DNA from: JANWVO01 sp037446555
GTDB taxonomy: Bacteria > Acidobacteriota > Terriglobia > Bryobacterales > Bryobacteraceae
Direction of reading: 5' to 3'
Assembly (NCBI GenBank): GCA_037446555.1
Contig: JBBIIK010000022.1
Location: forward strand, 1-64,000
DNA: 64,000 bases
Both the position numbers and the translations under genes were made by a program. Positions within the stretch are counted from its first letter, which is position 1, and the number at the start of each line of letters is the position of its first letter. Under the pieces are notes generated by a model. The model was not told where the DNA came from, made no database searches, and worked only from the letters and a program-made list of their open reading frames with translations. This document shows positions 34,171 through 43,415 of the stretch, one piece after another.

Positions 34171-37100
34171 TCAGAACACGAACCGCGCTCCGATCTGGGC
34201 GCGGCGCGCATTGGTGCCGTCGGGGAAGCCCTGGCTGGCGGAGCCGCCGCCGTAAGGCACCGGCGTGATGACGGAGCCGCGCGCCTGAAACGCCTCGGTG
34301 AACACGCTCGTGTTGTAAACGTTGTTGAACACGTTGAACGCCTCGAACAGGAACATGGCGCTCATGCGTTCATTGATGCGGAAGTTCTTCGACAACCGGG
34401 CGTCGAGCCGGCTGATGGAGGAGATCGGCAGCGACGTGCGCGCCCAGAACGGCACGCGGAAGTCTCCGCCGAAGCCGTTCAGAGTATTGTTGAACGCCGA
34501 ACCGCTGAAGGGCAGGCTCACCACGCGCAGAGTGGGCGTGGCATAGCGTGCGCTGGCGATGGTGGCGATCATCGAAAGGTTCCAGCCGTTGACCAGCGCG
34601 TCGGTGGCGCGGCTCGCCGTCTTGATGCGCGGAGGCGCGATGACGCCGCTCAACACCAGGCGGTGGCGCTGATCGAGCTGGCTGGTGCCCTTCTGCTCGG
34701 CGTAATTGCCGTTGGAGAGCGTGCGCAGCGAATCGGTGGCGATGAAGAGGTTGTTGTTGGCCGCGCCCTGGTTCAGGTCGCGCGCGTGGGACCATGTGTA
34801 GGAGACGTTGCCCTGCATCCACTTGCCGGCGCGGCGGCGCAGTTGCACGACGAGGCCGTCATACCAGAGACGCCCGCCGTTTTCGAGCTGGTTGATGCGC
34901 TGGTAGCGCGTGTCCACGCGGTTGGCGAACAAATACACGGGCGTGGAGTAAGTGCCCACGTCCTGCCCGTTGGCATCGCGGATCGTGTAAGTGACCGTCT
35001 GCGCCGTCGGGCCGATGTTGAGGTCACGCGTCATGAAGAACTTCACGCCGCGGCTGGCGATGTAGGACACGGTGATGCCCATGGTGCGCGTGATCTCGCG
35101 CTCGATGCCGAAGTCCCACATTTGCGTGTAGGGCGTGGCGAGGTTCGGATCGGCGAAGCCCATGCTGGAGGTGCCGGCGGGCAGCCCCGTGCCGTCGCCG
35201 GGCAGGAAGTTCGGGAACACGGGACCCGCGGCGAGCTGCGCCGGGTTGTTGTTCTGCAGCGTGATGGCCCGCTGCTCGACGCCGTTGCCCTGGAGCAGGT
35301 TTCCGAGCAGCGCGCCGGGCATGCGGGCGTAAAAGATGCCGTAGCTGCCGCGCAGCACTGTCTTCGCATTCGAGCCCAACGAATAGGCGAAACCCACCCG
35401 CGGGGCGAAGTTCTTCTTCGGCTGTCGGATGCGCCCGGTCTGGGGGTAATCCGGATTGATGCGGTCCGGCTGGAAGAACTGCGCGTATTCGTAACGAACA
35501 CCGTAGTTGAGGGTCAAATGCCCGTTCACCTTGAACTGGTCCTGCGCGAAGAAGTTCCAGTCGCGGATGAAGAAGTCGATCTTCGGCCGGCCGAAGGTCT
35601 GCTGGTACCGCTGCCAGCGCTTGCCGCCGTCGAGATTGGTGAGGTCCTGCGCAAAGGCGGTGAAGGTGGCGTAAGTGTACGCGCCGCGGCCGTTGTTCAG
35701 CAGGTCGAGCACGTCCCTGGTGTGGGCGAAGTCGAAGCCGAATTTGGCGTTATGGCGGCCTTTCAGCCAGGTCAGGTTGTTGGTGAATTGGTAGCGGTCC
35801 TCGGTGGGCTGCACGCGAGGGAGGAAGGTGGCCACCCCGAGGTTGCTCTGGCCCTGAACGGAAAGCTGGCCGCGAAGGCCATTCGGCGGTGCCAAGGTTG
35901 GATTGACATCGTCCGCGAGACGGTCCTTCATGTAGCCGAAGCGGGCTTCATTGACCAGCGTCGGCGTCAGCAGCCAGGTGTGGGAGAGGCGCAAGAAGCG
36001 GGTGCGCACGCTCGAGTCGCCGTTGTTGCCCACACCGGCGCCGGTGTTTAGCGTCGCCTGCGTCTGGATGCCGTTTGGGGAGAACCAGTTCATCACGTTG
36101 CCGCTGAGCGCGAGCGTGTGGCGCTCATTGGGGCGCCAGTCCAACTTGCCGAATACGGCGTTCTGGTCGGCGTTGCGCTCTACCTGGCCAAAGAACCGCT
36201 TGAAGTAGTCGATGGCGTTCTGGCACTGCTGCGGCGTGGCAGGCGCGCCGCAGGTTCCAATGAACGTCCCGGTGGCGGTGAACAGCTGCGGATTGGTCAC
36301 AGAGCTGGCCAGCGGGAAGTAGCGCCGGGTGATCTCGCCGTTGAAGAAATAGAACAGCTTGTCGCGCTGGATGGGGCCGCCTATGGAGCCGCCCGCCTGG
36401 TTGCGCCGCTCCGGCGGGTTGAAGGTGGCGTAGCGGTCGCGCGCGTTGAAGTCCTGGTTGCGGAAGAACCAGTAGCCGGTCCCGTGGATGTCATTGGTGC
36501 CGCTCTTGGTCACCGTGTTGATGACGCCGCCCACGGCGCGGCCGAACTCGGCGGCGAAGCCCGAGCTCTGCACCTGGAACTCCTGCACAGCGTCCTGGCT
36601 CATGTTGGAGCTGATGCGCGTGCGCCCGGCGTTCTCGTTGTAGTAGCCCTGCGTCGTGTCATTCCCGTCGGTGAGGAAGGCGTTCCCGCCCGGGATGCCG
36701 CGGAACGTGACCAGACCGAACGTGCCGTCCTCGGTGACGCCGGGCGTCAGCAGCACGAAGCTGTCCACGCGGCGCCCGTTGATGGGCAGGTTCATGATGT
36801 CGCGGTCTTCGACCACTGCCGAAACGCCCGTCTTGAGCTGATCGACCACCGGCGTCGAATCGGTGACCGTGATCTCCTGTACCTGCGCCTGCACGTCCAG
36901 AACGATATTCAACGCCACGTTCTGGCCGACAAGCACCTGAATTTCCTTCGCCTCCCACGGCGCAAAGCCTTGACGAGTCACGCTGACTTGATAGCCCGTG
37001 GAAGGCGGCAGAGAGGGCGCCGCGAAAAGACCGGCTTCGTTCGTTTCCAGATTGCGCCGGATGCCGAGCGACGGGTTGCTGACCACAACCGTAGCCCCGG

Positions 37101-37233
37101 GAATCACAGCGCCACTCGCGTCGCGCACGGTTCCGTTGATCGCTCCCAGGCCTGCAAGCGACTGCGCGAACGCCGGCGCCGCCGTCAGGAGACAGACCAC
37201 CGCACAAATCGAGTAGATTATCTTCTTCAACAC
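34171..37233 (-). CDS. TonB-dependent receptor with carboxypeptidase-regulatory N-terminus (Oar-like)
   Basis: Outer-membrane receptor of about 1,020 residues. The start is set at the GTG at 37233, with AGGAG seven bases upstream. It begins with a signal peptide (KKIIYSICAVVCLLTAAPAFAQ), then a carboxypeptidase-regulatory/Oar-type domain at about 30-115 (INGTVRDASGAVIPGATVVV), a plug near 120-240 with NLPINGRRVDSFVLLTPGV, and a long barrel with alternating aromatic strands ending in Phe (GARFVF). No obvious TonB box is seen near the N-terminus. The Oar group is abundant in Acidobacteria and is thought to import glycans or other bulky substrates. A TATACT box at 37264-37269 on this strand is a possible -10. 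Confidence 0.85.
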   Translation of the reverse strand: MLKKIIYSICAVVCLLTAAPAFAQSLAGLGAINGTVRDASGAVIPGATVVVSNPSLGIRRNLETNEAGLFAAPSLPPSTGYQVSVTRQGFAPWEAKEIQVLVGQNVALNIVLDVQAQVQEITVTDSTPVVDQLKTGVSAVVEDRDIMNLPINGRRVDSFVLLTPGVTEDGTFGLVTFRGIPGGNAFLTDGNDTTQGYYNENAGRTRISSNMSQDAVQEFQVQSSGFAAEFGRAVGGVINTVTKSGTNDIHGTGYWFFRNQDFNARDRYATFNPPERRNQAGGSIGGPIQRDKLFYFFNGEITRRYFPLASSVTNPQLFTATGTFIGTCGAPATPQQCQNAIDYFKRFFGQVERNADQNAVFGKLDWRPNERHTLALSGNVMNWFSPNGIQTQATLNTGAGVGNNGDSSVRTRFLRLSHTWLLTPTLVNEARFGYMKDRLADDVNPTLAPPNGLRGQLSVQGQSNLGVATFLPRVQPTEDRYQFTNNLTWLKGRHNAKFGFDFAHTRDVLDLLNNGRGAYTYATFTAFAQDLTNLDGGKRWQRYQQTFGRPKIDFFIRDWNFFAQDQFKVNGHLTLNYGVRYEYAQFFQPDRINPDYPQTGRIRQPKKNFAPRVGFAYSLGSNAKTVLRGSYGIFYARMPGALLGNLLQGNGVEQRAITLQNNNPAQLAAGPVFPNFLPGDGTGLPAGTSSMGFADPNLATPYTQMWDFGIEREITRTMGITVSYIASRGVKFFMTRDLNIGPTAQTVTYTIRDANGQDVGTYSTPVYLFANRVDTRYQRINQLENGGRLWYDGLVVQLRRRAGKWMQGNVSYTWSHARDLNQGAANNNLFIATDSLRTLSNGNYAEQKGTSQLDQRHRLVLSGVIAPPRIKTASRATDALVNGWNLSMIATIASARYATPTLRVVSLPFSGSAFNNTLNGFGGDFRVPFWARTSLPISSISRLDARLSKNFRINERMSAMFLFEAFNVFNNVYNTSVFTEAFQARGSVITPVPYGGGSASQGFPDGTNARRAQIGARFVF

Positions 37234-37314
37234 GCAGAGACTCCTGAAAGTAGGGTAAATATCAGTATAAGGCAAGTACGTGTTGCAACGGCGTGACGAA
37301 TCGGGAGCAACCGG

Positions 37315-38091
37315 ATGAAAGAGCAGCGCACGGCAGTGATCACTGGATCGACGAAAGGGCTGGGCCGCGCCATGGCGCTGCGGCTGGCGCGCTCGGGCTG
37401 GCGCGTGGTGATCCATGGCAATGACGCGCAGCGCGCAGAAGCGGTGCGCGCCGAATGCGGCGAAGGGGCGCTCGTGTTTCTGGGCGACATCGCCCTGAAG
37501 GAAGTAAATGATGCGCTGGCGCGGTTTGCCGCGGAGCAGACCGGGCGTCTGGATGCGTGGGTGAGCAACGCGGGGCTGGTCAAGATGGAGCCGTTCCTCG
37601 ACTTCTCACCGGAGACCTGGCAACGGCTCGTGGACATTCACCTGAGCGGTGCCTTCTACGGCGGGCAGGCAGCGGCGCGCGAGATGGTGAAGCGCGGCTG
37701 GGGGCGGATCGTCCATGTGTCCACCATCGCTGCCTGCTTCGGGCAATACGGCTTCGCCGCCTACGCTGCGGTGAAGGCGGGCGTGGAGGCGCTGGCGCGC
37801 GTGATGGCCGTGGAGCTGGCATCGCACGGCATTACGGTGAACACGGTGGCGCCCGGGCCCGTCTGGAACGACATGCTGGAAGGGCTCTACGGCGCCGAGC
37901 GGTTGCGGGAAAGGGAGCGGACCATCCCCCTGCAACGCATGGCGCAGGCAGAGGAAGTGGCGGCGGCGGTGGATTGGCTGCTCTCTGACGACGCCGCCTA
38001 CATCACTGGCCAGATTCTCCGCGTCGACGGCGGCGCCAGCGCAGCGGGACCGTTCACGCTGGAGGTTTACCGGCGTTCGAAGGGCGGTTGA
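37315..38091 (+). CDS. Short-chain dehydrogenase/reductase (SDR)
   Basis: Classical SDR oxidoreductase of 258 residues. The nucleotide-binding motif TGSTKGLG is at 10-17, NAG near 85-87 (WVSNAGLV), and the catalytic Ser136, Tyr150 and Lys154 are seen in HVSTIAA and YAAVK. The C-terminal cofactor region TGQILRVDGGASA is typical of FabG-like enzymes. The substrate is unknown; a 3-oxoacyl-ACP reductase or a sugar or aldehyde reductase is possible. It is divergent from the TonB receptor gene with an 81-bp gap. Only the start ATG at 37315 is supported; no partner gene is evident. Confidence 0.85.
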   Translation: MKEQRTAVITGSTKGLGRAMALRLARSGWRVVIHGNDAQRAEAVRAECGEGALVFLGDIALKEVNDALARFAAEQTGRLDAWVSNAGLVKMEPFLDFSPETWQRLVDIHLSGAFYGGQAAAREMVKRGWGRIVHVSTIAACFGQYGFAAYAAVKAGVEALARVMAVELASHGITVNTVAPGPVWNDMLEGLYGAERLRERERTIPLQRMAQAEEVAAAVDWLLSDDAAYITGQILRVDGGASAAGPFTLEVYRRSKGG

Positions 38092-38112
38092 GGCGCGATG
38101 CGCCCCTGGTGA

Positions 38113-38142
38113 CTGGCACACTTCCGGCGACGGGCGTATAAT
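38113..38142 (+). promoter_or_regulatory. Candidate promoter for korAB
   Basis: A perfect TATAAT lies at 38137-38142 with CTGGCA at 38113-38118, 18 bp apart. The -35 matches consensus at four of six bases. Transcription would start near 38149, about 25 bp before the korA ATG. Confidence 0.5.
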
Positions 38143-38173
38143 AGGCCAAAATCTGTCAGGAGGCAGGCCAGGG

Positions 38174-40036
38174 ATGCAAGCCAGCCAGCAGCCTCCGCCC
38201 ACGCCGGCGGAGCATCGCGCGCAAGTTTCCTCCACGGAGAGGATCGTCAACGATTTCAGCATTCAGGTGGCCACTGTCAACGGCAGCGGCAGCCAGACGG
38301 CGAATCTGGTGCTGATGCGCTCCATCTTCCAGATGGGCGTGCCCGTTTCGGGCAAGAACCTGTTCCCGTCCAACATTCAGGGGCTGCCCACCTGGTTCAC
38401 GATCCGCGCCAGCCGCCATGGCTTCATCGCACGCAAGAAGGAAATCGACTTCCTCGTCGCCATGAACCCGGAGTCGGCGCGGGAGGACGTCATGGGCTTG
38501 CAGCCCGGCGCCGCGGTTCTGTACGACGAGCCGCTGAAGCTTGCCGAACTCCGCTCCGACCTGCACTTCTACTCCGCGCCCTTCGACAAGCTGGTGGCGC
38601 CTGTCTGCCCGGAGGCGAAGCTCCGCAAGCTGGTGCGGAACATGATCTATGTCGGCATCCTCGCAGAGCTACTGGGCATCGATCCGGAACAAATCCGCAA
38701 GGCTTTGTACAAGCAGTTCGGCGAGCGGAAGAAAAAGGCCGCGGACCTGAACTGGGGCGCCGTGCAGGCAGGCATCGACTACGCCCGCGCGTCGCTGGCC
38801 AAGTCCGACCCTTGCTTCATCGAACCTATGAACCAGACGGCGGGCAAACTCGTCATTGAGGGCAACACGGCCGCCGCTCTGGGCTGCATGTTCGGTGGCG
38901 TCACCGTCTGCACCTGGTATCCGATCACGCCTTCGTCCAGCCTGGCCGAGGCGCTGATCACCTTCATGGAGCGCTTCCGGCGCGATCCGCAGACCGGGAA
39001 GGCCACCTACGCCATCGTGCAGGCCGAGGACGAGCTGGCCAGCATCGGAATGGCGGTGGGCGCCGGCTGGGCGGGCGCGCGCGCCATGACCTGCACCTCC
39101 GGCCCGGGCATCTCGCTCATGTCGGAGTTCGTGGGACTGGCCTACTTCGCCGAGATCCCGCTTGTCTTGATTGACGTGCAGCGCGTGGGTCCCTCCACCG
39201 GGCTTCCCACGCGCACGCTGCAGGGCGACACGCTGAAGAACGCCGTCCTTTCCCATGGTGACACGCGCCATCCCATCCTCTTCCCTTCTTCCCCGGAAGA
39301 GTGCTTCACGATGTCCATGGAAGCGTTCGACCTCGCGGAGCGGTTCCTGACTCCAGTGTTCGTCAACATGGATCTCGACCTCGGCATGAACCTGTGGATG
39401 TCTGATCCGCTGCCCTACCCGGATAAGCCCATCGACCGCGGAAAGGTGCTTTCGGCAGAGGACCTGGAGAGGCTGGGCGGCTTCGCACGTTACAAGGACG
39501 TGGACGGCGATGGGGTTCCATGGCGCACGCTGCCGGGCACGCCGCACCCCAAGTCGGCCTATTTCACGCGCGGCACCGGGCATACCGAGAACGCCGCCTA
39601 CAGCGAGAAGCCGGAGGACTGGATCCGCAACATCGACCGCATCGCGCGCAAGTTCGAAACGCTCCGCGCCCATCTGCCGCCGCCGGCGCAGTTCCTCGCA
39701 CCCGGCGCGAAGATCGGCATGGTGAGCGTGGGCACCTCTCGCTATGCCATGGAAGAGAGCCGCGAGCAGTTGAGCGCGGAGGCGGGCATCGAGGCAAGCT
39801 GGATGAGGCTGGCGGCGTATCCGTTCCCGCCCGAACTGGAGGCCTTTGTCGAGCAGCATGACCGCGTCTACGTGATCGACCAGAACCGCGACGCGCAACT
39901 GCTGGAGCTGATGAAAATGGACCTGCCGCCGCGGCTCCTCCAGAGGCTGCGAAGCGTGCGCTATTACGGCGGCTTGCCGCTGGACGCGCGCACGGTGACA
40001 GATCAAATTCTTGCACAGGAGGCGCAGGCGTCATGA
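38174..40036 (+). CDS. korA: 2-oxoacid:ferredoxin oxidoreductase, fused gamma-alpha subunit
   Basis: Alpha subunit of 620 residues with the gamma domain fused at its N-terminus (about 28-220), then the pyrimidine-binding alpha domain. The order is that of two-subunit 2-oxoglutarate ferredoxin oxidoreductases (KorAB). The gamma part begins NDFSIQVATVNGSGSQTANL. In the alpha part, GVTVCTWYPITPSSSLAEAL, AEDELASIGMAVGAGWAGARAMTCTSGPG and DVQRVGPSTGLPT are characteristic. It oxidises 2-oxoglutarate or pyruvate to the acyl-CoA and reduces ferredoxin in the cytoplasm. AGGAGG at 38158-38163 precedes the ATG. It overlaps the beta gene by four bases. Confidence 0.9.
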   Translation: MQASQQPPPTPAEHRAQVSSTERIVNDFSIQVATVNGSGSQTANLVLMRSIFQMGVPVSGKNLFPSNIQGLPTWFTIRASRHGFIARKKEIDFLVAMNPESAREDVMGLQPGAAVLYDEPLKLAELRSDLHFYSAPFDKLVAPVCPEAKLRKLVRNMIYVGILAELLGIDPEQIRKALYKQFGERKKKAADLNWGAVQAGIDYARASLAKSDPCFIEPMNQTAGKLVIEGNTAAALGCMFGGVTVCTWYPITPSSSLAEALITFMERFRRDPQTGKATYAIVQAEDELASIGMAVGAGWAGARAMTCTSGPGISLMSEFVGLAYFAEIPLVLIDVQRVGPSTGLPTRTLQGDTLKNAVLSHGDTRHPILFPSSPEECFTMSMEAFDLAERFLTPVFVNMDLDLGMNLWMSDPLPYPDKPIDRGKVLSAEDLERLGGFARYKDVDGDGVPWRTLPGTPHPKSAYFTRGTGHTENAAYSEKPEDWIRNIDRIARKFETLRAHLPPPAQFLAPGAKIGMVSVGTSRYAMEESREQLSAEAGIEASWMRLAAYPFPPELEAFVEQHDRVYVIDQNRDAQLLELMKMDLPPRLLQRLRSVRYYGGLPLDARTVTDQILAQEAQAS

Positions 40037-41073
40037 ACTCTACACCCGCCACCCCGCCCAAAGTGAACCGCATCGGGCTCGACGTCCTGCCTTATAAAGG
40101 CAGCAAGACCACCTTGTGCGCCGGCTGCGGGCACAACTCCATCACCGAACGGCTGATTGAAGCCTACTGGGAGCTGGGCATCGAGCCGTGGTCAGTCGCC
40201 AAGCTTTCGGGCATAGGCTGCTCGTCGAAGACGCCCGCCTACTTCCTGCAACAGGCGCATGGATTCAACGGCGTGCACGGGCGCGCGCCAACAACAGCCA
40301 CGGGTGCGCTGCTCGCCAATCACAGGCTGCGCGCCGTAGTCGTGAGCGGCGACGGCGATACGGCGTCCATTGGCATCGGACACTTCGTGCACATGCTGCG
40401 GCGCAACGTCCCGCTAGTCTACGTCGTTGAGAACAACGGTGTTTACGGGCTCACGAAAGGACAATTTTCCGCCACCGCGGACATGGGCGCGAAGCTGAAA
40501 GCCGGCGCCGTGAATCCCCTCCATGCCATCGATCTCTGCCTGCTTGGCATCGAATTGGGAGCCACGTTCGTCGCCCGGTCGTTCTCCGGCGACAAGCGGC
40601 AGCTCTCCGCCATCCTGAAGGCCGCCATCGCCCACAACGGGCTGGCGGTGATCGACGTCATCAGCCCGTGCGTCACCTTCAATGATCACGAGGGCTCCAC
40701 GAAGTCCTACGCCTACATGAAGGACCATGACGAGCCGCTGCACGAGGTCGATTTCGTGCCGTCTTTCGCCGACATCGAGATCAATTACGAAGAGGGCGAG
40801 TCGCGCGTGGTGGAGCTGCATGACGGATCGAAGCTCCTGCTGCACAAGCTGGAGCGCGATTACGACCCCTCGAACCGGATTCACGCTCTTGAGGTGCTGC
40901 ACGAGTCGGCGCGCCGCGGCGAGGTGCTCACGGGTATCATCTACCTCGACACAACGCGCCTGACGTTCACCGAGATCCTGAACCTCTGCGACGAGCCCCT
41001 TGCGCTTCTGCCGGAAGAGCGCGTGCGCCCTTCCCGCGAAGTGCTCGAAATCATCAACGAGGAGTTCCGCTAA
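40033..41073 (+). CDS. korB: 2-oxoacid:ferredoxin oxidoreductase, beta subunit
   Basis: TPP-binding beta subunit of the KorAB complex, 346 residues. The N-terminal cluster cysteines are CAGCGHNS near 31-38 and the Cys in IGCSSK; a further Cys in ISPCVTF near residue 213 completes a four-cysteine set for the Fe-S cluster. The TPP-binding motif is GDGDTASIGIGH, with VVENNGVYGLTKGQ downstream. The protein starts inside the end of korA (four-base overlap) and is followed after three bases by the CBS protein. No separate ferredoxin-like delta subunit is present. The substrate is probably 2-oxoglutarate, but pyruvate is not excluded. Confidence 0.9.
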   Translation: MNSTPATPPKVNRIGLDVLPYKGSKTTLCAGCGHNSITERLIEAYWELGIEPWSVAKLSGIGCSSKTPAYFLQQAHGFNGVHGRAPTTATGALLANHRLRAVVVSGDGDTASIGIGHFVHMLRRNVPLVYVVENNGVYGLTKGQFSATADMGAKLKAGAVNPLHAIDLCLLGIELGATFVARSFSGDKRQLSAILKAAIAHNGLAVIDVISPCVTFNDHEGSTKSYAYMKDHDEPLHEVDFVPSFADIEINYEEGESRVVELHDGSKLLLHKLERDYDPSNRIHALEVLHESARRGEVLTGIIYLDTTRLTFTEILNLCDEPLALLPEERVRPSREVLEIINEEFR

Positions 41074-41076
41074 ACC

Positions 41077-41520
41077 ATGACGCCGACCACCAAAATCCGC
41101 GCCATTCTGGAAGCAAAAGGCAGCGAAATCTACGCTGTCAGACCGCAAACCACTGTCTATGAAGCCATCGCCAAGATGGCCGAGAAGGGCGTGGGCGCCC
41201 TGCTCGTCATGGAAGGAGACAAGCTGGCAGGCATCATTAGCGAGCGCGACTACACGCGCAAGGTGATCCTCAAAGGCCGCTCTTCCCGCGAAGCGCTCGT
41301 CGAGGAGATCATGACCCGCGACGTCGTCACGGCGAGCCCGGACATCACCGTCGCCGAGGGCATGCGGCTGATGACGGATCACCGCATCCGGCACCTGCCG
41401 CTGGTAAGCGGCGGCAAGGTGGTGGGCGTCGTGTCGATCGGCGACCTGGTGAAGGCGATCATCTCCGAGCAGCAGGAGACGATCGCGCACCTGACCAACT
41501 ACATCGCTGGCAACTACTAA
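41077..41520 (+). CDS. CBS-domain protein
   Basis: Protein of 147 residues with two CBS motifs: residues about 8-70 (VRPQTTVYEAIAKMAEKGVGALLVMEGDKLAGIISERDYTRK) and 75-135 (MTRDVVTASPDITVAEGMRLMTDHRIRHLPLVSGGKVVGVVSIGDLVK). Such pairs bind adenine nucleotides and control partner proteins. It lies three bases after korB, so it may sense the energy state for the oxidoreductase; this is inference. It carries no catalytic or membrane domain. Confidence 0.85.
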   Translation: MTPTTKIRAILEAKGSEIYAVRPQTTVYEAIAKMAEKGVGALLVMEGDKLAGIISERDYTRKVILKGRSSREALVEEIMTRDVVTASPDITVAEGMRLMTDHRIRHLPLVSGGKVVGVVSIGDLVKAIISEQQETIAHLTNYIAGNY

Positions 41521-41751
41521 AGCCTCTGGCAGCAGGACAGGCACTCGCGGTCAAGCGCCGTGCGTGAGACACCCCTGTCCGGCAGGGAGACCCTCCCCGT
41601 TCGCAGTGCGGCTGGAAGGCCGTCCAGTCATCTGGCCCTGCGATCGTCTCCCGATGGGCGGTGCCAATCGCATGCTTCACCCCGCCCGGGCGTGGAAATC
41701 CTTTGTCTCCCCTCAGACGCCGCCGCGGCGGATTCCATGAGGGAAAGGGGA
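41521..41751. other. Gap after the CBS gene
   Basis: No gene with domain support or good start signals was seen. Short frames on both strands have no coding character. The right edge leads into the promoter of the frameshifted gene. Confidence 0.4.
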
Positions 41752-41778
41752 TTGACTCTGAAATTGGGGGGGCATAAT
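41752..41778 (+). promoter_or_regulatory. Candidate promoter for the frameshifted secreted protein
   Basis: TTGACT at 41752-41757 and CATAAT at 41773-41778 lie 15 bp apart. Both hexamers match five of six consensus bases, but the spacing is short. GGAGG at 41786-41790 and the ATG at 41799 follow. Confidence 0.45.
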
Positions 41779-41798
41779 GGCATCCGGAGGAAAAAGCC

Positions 41799-42462
41799 AT
41801 GAGACCCAAGAATCTTTCATGGGTGGTATTTCTTGCGGCAGTGCCGGTGATGGCTTTTGCCTTTCAGGCCGCGCCGGCAGGGATCGTGAAATCTGTCCGG
41901 GCGGACTTTCCTTTCGTCCAAAAGGATTCTCCGCTCCAGATCCTCGGCATGCGCTCCTCCATTTTCGATCTGGCGGAGCAAGTTCACGTGGCCAACATCT
42001 CGGGCAAGAAGATTGTCCGCCTTCAGCTCGGCTGGACCATCGGCGCCAGGGGCCAGAACCCGGCTCCAGCATCTTTCCTGGGAATGCCAAATGGACCTGA
42101 ATCTCGCGCCCGGAGACTGGACGGCTGTTGGCCGTCAGGGCATTAGGCTCACCGATGTTTACCGCACGCTGAACCATTTTCAGGCGCCGCAGGGCGAAGT
42201 CGTCATTGGAGCCGTCTTTGTGCAGTTCGAGGACGGCAGCACGTGGAGCTATAGCCTACCGGCGAAGAACCGGTTCGAGAAGACAGACGATCCGGGAATT
42301 CAGGAGCGCCTCGCTCCGATCATCGAACAATTGCGGGAACGGGCTGAAGCCGGACCTTCCAACCAACAGGCTTGTTCCGGCTGGTCGAAGCTGCTCGGGT
42401 GGGCAAGGCCGCTCCTGAGCCCGCCGTTAGCGATGGCTGCAGCCCCCCCTCTGGGCTTGTGA
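41799..42462 (+). pseudogene. Secreted protein gene with a +1 frameshift
   Basis: A gene with strong initiation signals (GGAGG eight bases before the ATG) codes for a signal-like start (NLSWVVFLAAVPVMAFAFQA) and then VHVANISGKKIVRLQLGWTIG. After GMP near 42088 the reading frame breaks and stops at about 42146, while the +1 frame continues with MDLNLAPGDWTAVGRQGI and VVIGAVFVQFEDGSTWSYSL to 42462. Joining the two at the AAA run 42089-42091 restores a protein of about 220 residues. The pattern resembles acidobacterial exported proteins of unknown function. The break could be a real mutation or an assembly error in a short homopolymer. Two separate genes are less likely because the second half lacks its own start signal. 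Confidence 0.6.
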
Positions 42463-42620
42463 GCCATATCCGCTGAGATACTGCCGATCTCATACTTCAT
42501 ACTGCGATCACGGTTTTTGTTTTGGCGGCACCTGTCCGTATCAGGATTGTGTGATCTTGCCTTGAACTCGCGGCAAGGCACAGGAGCCGCGAGCGGCTTC
42601 TTGGATGTTGGAGTCAACCT

Positions 42621-43415
42621 TCACCGGTACCGCTGGCAGCGCGGGCAAAAGTGCGTGCCGCGCTGCCCCACGACGATGCGCCGCACAGGTGTGCCGCAGG
42701 CGGGGCACGGCTGCCCTTCCCTGCCGTAGACGCGGTGCAAGTGCTGGAACCGGCCGCTGCGTCCTTCCCCGTCCACGTAGTCCGAGATCGAGGAGCCGCC
42801 GGCGTCGATGGCCTCCCGCAACACGTCGACGATCGAGCCCAGCAAAGCCCCGGCGCGCCTTGCCGAGATGCGGTGGGCGGGCGTGAGCGGGTGGAGGCCC
42901 GCCCTGTGCAACGCTTCGTCCACGTAGATATTGCCGAGCCCGGCCAGGAAGCGCTGATCGAGCAACAAGGGCTTGATGCGTCCCCGGCGCGCTGCCAGCT
43001 TGCGGCGGAACTCCTGCCCGGTGATTTCCAGCGGCTCCAGACCCAGCCGGGCGAGGGGTTCCGGCAGGGCGCCGCCGCAGTGAATCCTGGCGAACCGGCG
43101 GACATCGTCCAGCAGCAGGCGCCCCAGGTCCAGTTCGAACACCGCGCGTGTGTAAGGTCCCGGCTGTCCCTCCCAGACAAGCCGCCCCGTCATCCGCAAG
43201 TGAATGGCGCAAAAGCCGCCCTCGAGTTCCAACACCACGAACTTGCCGCGCCTCCGGACAGCCAGGATCCGCCGCCCCCGGAGGAAGTCCTCTGTCCGCC
43301 GCACGCCTTGCGCCGCGGCGGACGGCGAAAGAATGCGCACGCGCCTCAGGCAAGCCCCCTCCAGGTGCGGGCGCAGGGTGCGCGCGATGCATTCCACCTC
43401 AGGCAGTTCAGGCAT
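42621..43415 (-). CDS. mutM: Formamidopyrimidine-DNA glycosylase
   Basis: Base-excision repair enzyme that removes 8-oxoguanine and formamidopyrimidines and cuts the abasic site. The N-terminal MPELPEVE gives the catalytic Pro2 and Glu3, and a conserved Lys lies in RRGKFVVLEL near residue 58. The helix-two-turn-helix segment contains LLLDQRFLAGLGNIYVDEALH. The C-terminal zinc finger uses Cys237, Cys240, Cys257 and Cys260. Its 264 residues match the family. It overlaps the Rieske gene by eight bases (43408-43415). Endonuclease VIII (Nei) is excluded by the LPEVE start and the finger spacing. Confidence 0.95.
   Translation of the reverse strand: MPELPEVECIARTLRPHLEGACLRRVRILSPSAAAQGVRRTEDFLRGRRILAVRRRGKFVVLELEGGFCAIHLRMTGRLVWEGQPGPYTRAVFELDLGRLLLDDVRRFARIHCGGALPEPLARLGLEPLEITGQEFRRKLAARRGRIKPLLLDQRFLAGLGNIYVDEALHRAGLHPLTPAHRISARRAGALLGSIVDVLREAIDAGGSSISDYVDGEGRSGRFQHLHRVYGREGQPCPACGTPVRRIVVGQRGTHFCPRCQRYR

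Noticed and set aside
34084..36051. A 655-codon plus-strand open frame antisense to the TonB receptor
   Set aside because: No domain, no good start signal and composition typical of an antisense mirror frame.
37264..37292. A full sigma-70 promoter for the TonB receptor
   Set aside because: TATACT is a fair -10, but the best -35-like hexamer (TTGCAA) is only 13 bases away, so only the -10 was mentioned.
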